5,230 nt of DNA, taken from Fidelibacterota bacterium UBA6817. Lineage in GTDB: Bacteria; Fidelibacterota; Fidelibacteria; Fidelibacterales; Fidelibacteraceae. The stretch is taken from positions 1-5,230 of the forward strand of contig DKER01000047.1 of NCBI GenBank assembly GCA_002452555.1, given 5' to 3'. The notes beneath the pieces are model-generated. The model made no database searches. It was not told the DNA's origin and was given only the letters and a program-made list of their open reading frames with translations. The position numbers were made by a program, and so were the translations under genes. Numbering within the stretch: the stretch's first letter is position 1; every line of letters begins with the position of its first letter. This document shows, one piece after another, positions 1 to 5,230 of the stretch.

Positions 1-145
1 CACAATACCAGCAGTTGTGATTGCATCTGTTGGTGGGTTTTATGCGGATATGCACAGGGGCAAGAACAGCAGGATTTTCAGCAGGCAGAGAATCCAGTTT
101 ATCCTTAAAATGAAATATTTTATATTTTGTATATTTCTGGCTCAT
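1..145 (-). CDS. Radical SAM protein, N-terminal fragment cut by the left window edge
   Basis: Reading leftward from an ATG at 145-143, the frame stays open for 48 codons to the window edge. The product begins MSQKYTKYKIFHFKDKLDSL and runs into HIRIKPTNRCNHNCWYC, where C41, C45 and C48 form the CxxxCxxC motif that binds the [4Fe-4S] cluster of radical SAM enzymes. Known for the family: this cluster reductively cleaves S-adenosylmethionine to a 5'-deoxyadenosyl radical. The rest of the barrel and any SPASM domain lie outside, so substrate and reaction cannot be read. The ATG sits 3 nt after the TAA of the FkbM gene; a weak GGA within the end of that gene is the only Shine-Dalgarno candidate, so translational coupling is likely. 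It is the third gene of the leftward operon and the second radical SAM gene in it. Confidence is high for the family because the motif and the preceding strand residues are typical, and low for any specific role. Confidence 0.85.
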   Translation of the reverse strand, partial: MSQKYTKYKIFHFKDKLDSLPAENPAVLAPVHIRIKPTNRCNHNCWYC

Positions 146-148
146 ATA

Positions 149-1033
149 TTATTCCGCTTTTTTATTAACGAACAGATAGTTGCTCATATCTTTGTTATGC
201 ATAAGTTCTGAGTTCTCTTTCAATTCCAGAACATAACCGAGTTCTTCAAAAAACCGGAAAACATGCTCATGCTCTTTCATGCTGATATCCAGTTCGATAT
301 AGACCTCTTTTGCTTTCAGAAGTGTTTCCTTCATTCCTGCCAGAACTTTAGGCTCGTTGCCGTCAACGTCAATTTTTATTTTTGTGGGAACCGGCGCATC
401 GTATAGCTTTATAAAGTCATCTATGCTCATAGTAAGGCATTGCATGGTAAAAGACTTTTCTTTGTTGATATTATAAGGCGGTTCCCCGCCGACGTTATTG
501 AAAGCTCCGCCTTTGGTGAACTCGCGTACAAAAAAAGTTTCCAGCCCTGTACCGCTGTCCGCAGCCAAAGGAACTATGGTGCACCTGTCCAGTATCCCGT
601 TCATAAAAAGATTTTCATAAAGAACCTGAATGTTGTTCAGTTCCGGTTCAAAGCTGAACACACGCAGTTTTTTGTGAACAGCGGCAGAATAAACGGAATA
701 CATGCCTACATTTGCCCCTATATCATAGAAAACGTCGTCGTCTTTAAAGCCGTTTATCCAGTCGATGATCATGCGTTCTTCGTCAAAAAGCGATTTGGCA
801 CGCCACAGAAGCCTTCCGTGGTCGCTTTTAAAAAGTGCCGTGCTGCCTCCGCCAAGATCCACCTCTATACACGAATGAAGCTTCTGCCTCAATTCAATTG
901 CCAGCCTGTTGTTTGAGTTGAGCCTGAACAGAAATATTATAATATCCGCCGCTCTTCTCAGTATCCTGACAGCAATATTCGGTTTATACCCGAACTGGGC
1001 ATGTTTCTTAGGATTTGTATCAAAAATTCCCAT
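149..1033 (-). CDS. FkbM-family SAM-dependent methyltransferase
   Basis: A 294-residue protein with a class I methyltransferase fold of the FkbM family, whose members mostly O-methylate sugars, polyketides or related hydroxyls. Visible motifs are the SAM-binding loop VFYDIGANVGMYS (about residues 101-113), FSFEPELNNIQVLYENLFMN (126-145) with the acidic end of strand 2 (E129) that normally holds the ribose, and the family hallmark KIKIDVDGNEPKVLAGM (218-234). Residues 1-60 form a less conserved, partly hydrophobic N-terminal extension (IIIFLF near 31-36) that is too short to call a sure membrane anchor. The ATG is supported by GGAG at 1044-1041, 7 nt upstream. The gene starts 13 bp after the radical SAM/SPASM gene and ends 3 nt before the next radical SAM gene, so all three are probably co-transcribed. 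Probable role, by inference from the neighbours: methylating a glycan residue in the cytoplasm. The acceptor cannot be read from sequence. Confidence 0.9.
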   Translation of the reverse strand: MGIFDTNPKKHAQFGYKPNIAVRILRRAADIIIFLFRLNSNNRLAIELRQKLHSCIEVDLGGGSTALFKSDHGRLLWRAKSLFDEERMIIDWINGFKDDDVFYDIGANVGMYSVYSAAVHKKLRVFSFEPELNNIQVLYENLFMNGILDRCTIVPLAADSGTGLETFFVREFTKGGAFNNVGGEPPYNINKEKSFTMQCLTMSIDDFIKLYDAPVPTKIKIDVDGNEPKVLAGMKETLLKAKEVYIELDISMKEHEHVFRFFEELGYVLELKENSELMHNKDMSNYLFVNKKAE

Positions 1034-1040
1034 TATATAG

Positions 1041-1044
1041 CTCC
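1041..1044 (-). promoter_or_regulatory. Ribosome binding site of the FkbM gene
   Basis: GGAG on the minus strand lies 7 nt before the ATG at 1033-1031 and just after the TGA (1049-1047) of the upstream radical SAM gene. It supports the chosen start and independent re-initiation within an operon. Confidence 0.7.
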
Positions 1045-1046
1045 AC

Positions 1047-2108
1047 TCAATTTTTTCCGTAGCACGCTTTGCAGATCATAGGGATATCACCTTTAAGATG
1101 TGTCTTTCTGAACTCTTCAAAAACTTCGCCAAACCATAGTTTGTTAAAATCTTCATATCTCCCCAGATTCATAATGGACGGATCCGCTATTATGCAGCAG
1201 GGAACGATATATCTGTCTGAAGTGAGCAAAAATCTTTCAAAAGGCCAGAAACATATATTCTCATCGGAAAATCTGTCGGCAGCGAACCAGAAAGTGAGTT
1301 CCACCCCGCAGTCCGACGCTTTTTCTGTGACATTTTCTATCCATTCGCCGCCCATGTTGAAAAGCCGCTGCCCTTTGTTATCAACGGCAACGCTTGAGGT
1401 ATTGAACCAGTCGCGCAGTTCCAGACTCATGGTCAGTCTTTTAAACCCCATCTCGGCGGCAATTTCAACAAGACCCGCCGCCTCGTGAATATTCTGCTGC
1501 TGAAGAACGCTCCACATGCGGGTCATATCAATGCCGGTTTCTCTGCAATACCCGTTTAGCTTCTTACAATTATCAACTATCCTGTTAAAATCGGCGCCTG
1601 TTCTTATCTTTTCAAACGTTTCTTTTGTTGCGCCGTCAAATGAAACCTGTAATTCTCCGACATTCGCGTCTATGATCCTTTTATAGTTTTCATTCAGGTG
1701 CAGAACGGAACCGTTGGTAGTTGTCCTGACCCAGATATACCTTTCGGAAGCATATTTAACCATGTCAGGAAATTCTTTCTGCAAAAAAGGTTCGCCTATC
1801 CCCTGTATCTTTATTTCAACAAGTCCGTACTGGTCGTCAATAAAACTCTTAAAATCATCCAGCGAAAGATCCTCCGCTCTTGAATATCTGCCGTAAGACG
1901 GAAACAGACAATGGGCGCACCTGAAATTACACCTGCTGACGTTCTCTATGTCCGCTTTAACAGGCATGTAATCCACTTTGACCTTTTTCCCTGATGCTTT
2001 AAATTTCGTATAATTTTCAAGGCGTTCAGGATATTTTTCAAATCCGGAGTTCATCATGGCGTCATATCTGACGGAGTCTGGCTTTGGGACAGGCAAAGAG
2101 AATTTCAA
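1047..2108 (-). CDS. Radical SAM protein with C-terminal SPASM-type domain
   Basis: A 353-residue radical SAM enzyme. The SAM-cleaving cluster motif is CNFRCAHC (C60, C64, C67), followed by IQGIGEPFLQ (101-110), the GGEP-like SAM-binding strand, and a TIM-barrel-like run including TTTNGS (129-134) and LQVSFDGATKETFEKIR (153-169). The C-terminal third looks like a SPASM/twitch domain with C286, the adjacent pair C304-C305 and a final CKAC (C346, C349), the layout CFWPF...VPCC...LGR...LW...R..H..G..P..C..C seen in many such proteins. Family knowledge: the extra cysteines hold auxiliary Fe-S clusters, and members mature peptides, activate enzymes or act in glycan and cofactor loci. Substrate here is unknown. 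The start is TTG at 2108-2106, backed by AAAGGTG 4 nt upstream; an ATG pair at codons 18-19 is the alternative. It is the first gene of the leftward operon, 13 bp ahead of the FkbM gene. No small RiPP precursor gene is evident beside it, which argues weakly against a peptide-maturation role. Confidence 0.9.
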   Translation of the reverse strand: MKFSLPVPKPDSVRYDAMMNSGFEKYPERLENYTKFKASGKKVKVDYMPVKADIENVSRCNFRCAHCLFPSYGRYSRAEDLSLDDFKSFIDDQYGLVEIKIQGIGEPFLQKEFPDMVKYASERYIWVRTTTNGSVLHLNENYKRIIDANVGELQVSFDGATKETFEKIRTGADFNRIVDNCKKLNGYCRETGIDMTRMWSVLQQQNIHEAAGLVEIAAEMGFKRLTMSLELRDWFNTSSVAVDNKGQRLFNMGGEWIENVTEKASDCGVELTFWFAADRFSDENICFWPFERFLLTSDRYIVPCCIIADPSIMNLGRYEDFNKLWFGEVFEEFRKTHLKGDIPMICKACYGKN

Positions 2109-2112
2109 ACTG

Positions 2113-2119
2113 CACCTTT
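2113..2119 (-). promoter_or_regulatory. Ribosome binding site deciding the TTG start
   Basis: AAAGGTG on the minus strand ends 4 nt before the TTG at 2108. It matches the 3' half of the consensus AAGGAGGTG, for which short spacing is expected, and favours TTG over the ATG pair 17-18 codons downstream. Confidence 0.55.
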
Positions 2120-2160
2120 TATAAAACGGAATATTTTCTGAAATTTCATTACAAAAACAT

Positions 2161-2187
2161 ATTATATTTTATCGGATACAATATCAA
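2161..2187 (-). promoter_or_regulatory. Candidate sigma70-like promoter for the leftward operon
   Basis: On the minus strand, TTGATA (2187-2182, one mismatch to TTGACA) is followed after 15 bp by a perfect TATAAT (2166-2161). The spacer is shorter than the usual 17 bp, which lowers confidence, but the -10 match is exact. Transcription would begin near 2154, giving a leader of about 45 nt before the TTG start. In AT-rich DNA such matches also occur by chance. Confidence 0.4.
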
Positions 2188-2254
2188 TAATATAAGGCTC
2201 CGATGATTTATCAGTGACCAAAATCAAACGTGACAATACATGCTTTTTATATTA

Positions 2255-2283
2255 TTTTCAAAAAACCATATTATTAATATAAA
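2255..2283 (+). promoter_or_regulatory. Candidate sigma70-like promoter for the rightward genes
   Basis: TTTTCA (2255-2260, four of six to TTGACA) and TATAAA (2278-2283, five of six to TATAAT) are separated by 17 bp, the ideal spacing. Transcription would start near 2290, about 25 nt before the sulfotransferase ATG. The -35 box is weak and the region is AT-rich, so this is a modest call. Confidence 0.35.
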
Positions 2284-2314
2284 TCAGCAAAAACAAATCT
2301 GAGAGAAAATTATC

Positions 2315-3706
2315 ATGCAAAACAGCAATTCATCAATATTCGCCAGTTCGCACCCGAAATGCGGTACAAACCTTCTGCAGGCTATTCTCTCCGCAATAAC
2401 AGGATACAGAGATTTTTTCGACTGTTTTGAAGATTATAAACAGACACTGCATGATATGGTCATTGAGCAATACGGCACAAAGCCCGTTGACCACGAAAAC
2501 ATGATAGAGATAGGAGCCCGTGTCTTTTTTAAAGAAAACGGTCTCGATGTCACACTAAGACTTGAAAGAGAGAACAAGCAATACGAATTTTTCACAATTT
2601 TTCTGGATTTTGATTCCGTCAAAAATATCCTCGGCGCCGATCCGTTCTTCTATGCGCACCACGCGGCACCAGCCGATTTTATTAACAGTAAATTCGGCAG
2701 TCTCGTTAAACATAAAATATTTATCATAAGAGATTTCAGAGATGTCGTAAATTCATACAACAAATTTGTAACCCAATCCGAAGCACACTATAACCTCATG
2801 AACGTTTTAAACGATTACGACAGCTTTCAGAAGATCCAGTATTTTAATCTGGACAGATTTCATTATCTTGCTGGCACATGGAAGCAATATGTTACGCAAT
2901 ATCTTGGCATGAAAGATAATATGCTGTTCATCAGATATGAAGACCTCGTAAGCTCCCCCGAAAAAGAAATAAAAAAACTTGCAGATTACATAGGACAAGA
3001 TATAGACGACGCAAAAATTGCAGATATCATCTCGAAATATATGAATGTCAACCTTGCTGACGTTGAAAGCTACCACAAATTTTTCAGACATTATTCAGGT
3101 TCTGAGAAACGAACGGGTGAGTGGAGCCTCTTTTTCAATGATTATCTCACTGAAAAAACCAAAGAACTGGTCGGCGACCTGCTTGTGGAACTTGGATACG
3201 AAAATGACAGCAGCTGGACTCAGGGAAAACGTTCACTCCCCCAATTATCTGATTTCAAAGTAAGGCTCGACAATGCATGCAGGCATTACGATCTCGAATT
3301 TTCCAGAACAAATGCTGTCATGTATATCAAAAATATAAATTCCATCATTGCTGATAACAAAGTCGTTTTTTACGGTGCAGGCTCTTATATGCAGCGTCTG
3401 CTGAAGGTGTTGGATCATAAAGAAAACATCATGTTTTGCGTGGACGACAATGCGCAGAAACTCGGAAGCCGGACAGGGGAACTCCCTGTTTATGATAATA
3501 AAGCGCTGATAGAAAAATTCATGGATTATGATCTGGTAATGCTCACCGTAAACCATGAGTACAGTTTCAATCTCCGGCATAATCTAAATCAATTTGAGTT
3601 TCCGTCCTTCAAAGTTCTCGATATCTTCAACCATGACGTTGACATACTGACCCTGTCAGACACAAACATACTTATGATGAAACAAGAGTTATACGGTAAT
3701 GGATAA
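2315..3706 (+). CDS. Sulfotransferase with a C-terminal Rossmann-like domain
   Basis: A 463-residue protein in two parts. Residues 1-300 form a P-loop-like sulfotransferase that would move a sulfuryl group from PAPS to an acceptor hydroxyl. The 5'-phosphosulfate loop is SHPKCGTNLL (12-21, with K15). The 3'-phosphate motif is IIRDFRDVVNSYNKF (137-151), with R139 and S147 eight residues apart as in classic enzymes. IRYEDL (206-211) follows, then RTGEW (266-270), resembling the RKGxxGxW signature. HH at 115-116 before AAP is the best candidate for the catalytic histidine. Residues about 348-440 add a second domain beginning KVVFYGAGSYMQRLLKVL, with GxG and CVDDNAQKLG ending strand 2, typical of small Rossmann-like nucleotide-binding modules attached to glycan enzymes. 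The ATG places the PAPS loop near the N-terminus, as expected; its ribosome site (GAGAG, 2301-2305) is weak. The 3' end overlaps the next gene by 8 bp. Cytoplasmic, with no signal peptide. The acceptor is probably a glycan, by inference from the neighbours. Confidence 0.85.
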   Translation: MQNSNSSIFASSHPKCGTNLLQAILSAITGYRDFFDCFEDYKQTLHDMVIEQYGTKPVDHENMIEIGARVFFKENGLDVTLRLERENKQYEFFTIFLDFDSVKNILGADPFFYAHHAAPADFINSKFGSLVKHKIFIIRDFRDVVNSYNKFVTQSEAHYNLMNVLNDYDSFQKIQYFNLDRFHYLAGTWKQYVTQYLGMKDNMLFIRYEDLVSSPEKEIKKLADYIGQDIDDAKIADIISKYMNVNLADVESYHKFFRHYSGSEKRTGEWSLFFNDYLTEKTKELVGDLLVELGYENDSSWTQGKRSLPQLSDFKVRLDNACRHYDLEFSRTNAVMYIKNINSIIADNKVVFYGAGSYMQRLLKVLDHKENIMFCVDDNAQKLGSRTGELPVYDNKALIEKFMDYDLVMLTVNHEYSFNLRHNLNQFEFPSFKVLDIFNHDVDILTLSDTNILMMKQELYGNG

Positions 3707-4922
3707 ATCGTATATTAAATTTCTGAATAAATACTCCGGCATGGAATTCAATGAAGATCACCACTCTGAGGAGACTCTCCGTTTCATAAACAGCCTGAAC
3801 ACGCACTCAGACAAAAAAAAGATACTGATCTTCGCCTCATACGATCTTCCTGTCGATCCTTTTCGTCAGTATATGCCTTTTTTATGTGATAGTTTCGACT
3901 TTTTCATAATTTTTTCCAATTCGGTTCAGAACTCGCCCGAACTGCAATCGGCAAAGGATTTCACCACCATCAGAAACAATTATGCACAGCTTAAGCAGAT
4001 ACTTGAACACGGTTCTTACGATCTGATACTCTTAGCGAACATAAACCTTTACTGGCAATGGCGGTTCAGCTTTGTAAAAACTTTCGCAAAGACACCTGTA
4101 ATCTGTTACGAAAGAGACTTCATGACAAAAATGCATGTCAGAAACACGGACGAAATGGCTCTTCTGCTCCATGGAAAAAGAGAATATGCAGAATTCATCA
4201 TGGAAACAGGGGACAACCTTCTGAAAAATGCAGACGGCATAGTGTGCCACTTCTCAGACACTGCCGTAAAGATGCTGAACAGACACAACAGCAATATATA
4301 CAGCTATATACCTGTGTGGTCTTCAAACCATGCGGAAACCGCTGTCACAACCTCTGAAAACAAGCTTGTATACGGCGGTTCACTCACGCCGGAAGGAGAC
4401 AGAACCCCCCACGGAACATTCGGAAACCTTCTTCCGATCTTCTCATCTTTCACCAAACATGCAGAAGTGGATATATTTGTCAGAACCGAAGACAGAGAAA
4501 CTGACTGGCAAAACTACAGAAACTGCCCTCAGATTAAAGTTTTCAATAACATCGGCTATGATGAATACATAAAAACCATATCAGGAAATTATCTTGCTGG
4601 ATTGTGCGTCATGAATTTCAGCCGCATAAATGAGACGTCAAACATCGCTTATAAATATATTTTTGTTACGAAGATATTCGCATATCTTGCCGCAGGTCTT
4701 CCCGTCATAATATCTTCGGAATATGATTCCGCGGCTTCATTTTTAACAGAGAACGGGCTTGGAGTTGCATATTCCAATCAGGACATCTTTGCCGATGACT
4801 TTTTTCCGGACATTGACGCTATCCGTAAAGCCGGGAAAAACGTCAGTGAATTTGATTTCAACGCCCTCTTGATGAAGCAGAAAGAACAGTTTCTGGAAAT
4901 ATTCAGCAAAACCATGCTTTAA
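3699..4922 (+). CDS. GT-B fold glycosyltransferase (group 1-like)
   Basis: A 407-residue protein with two Rossmann-like halves. The N-terminal half begins with a helical lead (1-38), then KKILIFASYDLP (40-51), an acceptor-side strand YDLILLANINLYW (107-119), and NADGIVCHFSDTA (177-189), the 'I/V-x-x-x-S' step common before the linker. The donor half starts at KLVYGGSLTPEGD (222-234), includes FNNIGYDEYIKTIS (282-295) and ends with YKYIFVTKIFAYLAAGLPVI (318-337), the nucleotide-sugar-binding K-x-x-x-Y-L-A-A-G-x-P signature. The Glu usually found before Tyr in this signature is Ala328 here. No signal peptide or membrane segment is seen, so it probably works on the cytoplasmic face. Its ATG overlaps the sulfotransferase stop (ATGGATAA), implying coupled translation, so the two products probably act on the same molecule. 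AAGAG at 3684-3688 is a distant Shine-Dalgarno candidate. Sugar donor and linkage cannot be read. Confidence 0.8.
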   Translation: MDKSYIKFLNKYSGMEFNEDHHSEETLRFINSLNTHSDKKKILIFASYDLPVDPFRQYMPFLCDSFDFFIIFSNSVQNSPELQSAKDFTTIRNNYAQLKQILEHGSYDLILLANINLYWQWRFSFVKTFAKTPVICYERDFMTKMHVRNTDEMALLLHGKREYAEFIMETGDNLLKNADGIVCHFSDTAVKMLNRHNSNIYSYIPVWSSNHAETAVTTSENKLVYGGSLTPEGDRTPHGTFGNLLPIFSSFTKHAEVDIFVRTEDRETDWQNYRNCPQIKVFNNIGYDEYIKTISGNYLAGLCVMNFSRINETSNIAYKYIFVTKIFAYLAAGLPVIISSEYDSAASFLTENGLGVAYSNQDIFADDFFPDIDAIRKAGKNVSEFDFNALLMKQKEQFLEIFSKTML

Positions 4923-5230
4923 ACGGGCTTTATAAGAGAAAGAAGATATTTTGCCAGTTTTTCATCTTTCTTTTCAGCAAGATATTTTCCCTGTAATTTT
5001 CTGACATTCTCTTTAAGCTGTCGGTAATCCACTTTTTTAATCTTTTCCGCAATTAACGGAATTTCATCGTATCTGACGCTGAAACCGATTTTGTTGTCGT
5101 TGACAAACTCTCTGTGGGTCACAAATTCATCGTTAACTATCATCGGGAGTCCCGCCGCAAGATATGTCACCATCTTTGCCTGAAAAAGCGAATTAAAATG
5201 AACACGGCATATTCTTTTGTATTCTTCGTT
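4919..5230 (-). CDS. Glycosyltransferase, C-terminal fragment cut by the right window edge
   Basis: The minus-strand frame is open from the right edge for 103 codons to a TAA at 4921-4919. An internal ATG at 5173 is not the start: the frame continues upstream to the window edge as NEEYKRICRVHFNSLFQAK, and the ATG falls inside the conserved donor-site motif. The fragment carries FQAKMVTYLAAGLPMIVNDE, the same motif as the convergent glycosyltransferase (K-x-x-x-YLAAGLP-x-I), followed by a charged helical tail ending in LLSLIKPV. It is therefore the C-terminal end of a GT-B, group 1-like glycosyltransferase. As in its neighbour, the Glu usually preceding Tyr is replaced, here by Thr. The N-terminal acceptor domain lies outside, so the role is only inferred from context. 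It is tail-to-tail with the neighbouring gene with no terminator between. Confidence 0.8.
   Translation of the reverse strand, partial: NEEYKRICRVHFNSLFQAKMVTYLAAGLPMIVNDEFVTHREFVNDNKIGFSVRYDEIPLIAEKIKKVDYRQLKENVRKLQGKYLAEKKDEKLAKYLLSLIKPV

Larger units (their letters stand above)
2109..2314. other. Divergent intergenic region between the two operons
   Basis: This is the only substantial non-coding stretch (206 bp). It is markedly AT-rich and separates the leftward radical SAM/FkbM operon from the rightward sulfotransferase/glycosyltransferase pair, so both promoters should lie here. It contains one promoter candidate per strand, a spaced inverted repeat of ATCGGA (2171-2176) and TCCGAT (2199-2204), and no hairpin-plus-T-run terminator. 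I see no convincing small RNA or riboswitch. Confidence 0.7.

Noticed and set aside
17..211. Plus-strand 64-codon frame with a GTG start
   Set aside because: It lies opposite the radical SAM N-terminus and the FkbM C-terminus, both of which carry recognisable family sequence; its own product resembles nothing.
440..916. Long 158-codon plus-strand frame inside the FkbM gene
   Set aside because: It is fully antisense to the conserved methyltransferase motifs, and its product shows no domain and no ribosome site of note.
1069..1488. 139-codon plus-strand frame
   Set aside because: It is antisense to the SPASM region of the radical SAM gene, and its Ser/Leu-rich composition is typical of a shadow frame.
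2105..2149. RiPP precursor peptide for the radical SAM/SPASM protein
   Set aside because: Fourteen codons with no cysteine, glycine-rich core or leader-like pattern is too little to support a precursor; kept only as a weak leader-peptide idea.
2240..2302. 20-codon plus-strand frame in the intergenic region
   Set aside because: There is no ribosome site, it has AT-driven composition, and it overlaps the best promoter candidate.
3245..3580. 111-codon minus-strand frame
   Set aside because: It is antisense to the Rossmann-like domain of the sulfotransferase gene, with no motif of its own.
4900..4960. Bidirectional terminator between the convergent glycosyltransferase genes
   Set aside because: No stem of useful length with a T-run was found; the repeated GCTTT units are direct, not inverted.
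5173..5175. ATG at 5173 as the true start of an 84-residue gene
   Set aside because: The frame stays open to the window edge and the ATG falls inside the conserved donor-site motif, so the gene is a fragment of a longer one.

Overview
The window reads as part of a surface-glycan or glycoconjugate modification locus from a Gram-negative-type bacterium with moderately AT-rich DNA (roughly 40% G+C by eye). Genes are densely packed, with short or overlapping junctions and almost no spacer DNA. The taxon cannot be fixed from the sequence. A deep-branching, flagellate Gram-negative such as a Deferribacterota member is only a guess. No phage, plasmid, transposon, tRNA, rRNA or CRISPR signal was seen.

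Left half (1-2108, minus strand): three tightly spaced genes read leftward from a divergent promoter region. In transcription order they are a radical SAM/SPASM protein (2108-1047, TTG start), an FkbM-family SAM-dependent methyltransferase (1033-149), and the first 48 codons of a second radical SAM protein (145-1), which is cut by the window edge just after its CxxxCxxC motif.

Middle (2109-2314): a 206-bp AT-rich divergent intergenic region with one plausible sigma70-like promoter on each strand.

Right half (2315-5230): a PAPS-dependent-type sulfotransferase carrying an additional C-terminal Rossmann-like domain (2315-3706) overlaps by 8 bp a GT-B glycosyltransferase (3699-4922). That gene ends tail-to-tail with the C-terminus of another glycosyltransferase on the minus strand (5230-4919, cut by the right edge). 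The two stop codons interlock in a single TTAA.

Together the genes encode likely sugar transfer (two GTs), sulfation, O-methylation (FkbM) and two radical-SAM reactions. The simplest reading is assembly and decoration of a sulfated, methylated surface glycan such as O-antigen, capsule, exopolysaccharide or flagellin glycan. No transporter, polymerase, flagellin or nucleotide-sugar gene lies in the window, so the acceptor is unknown.
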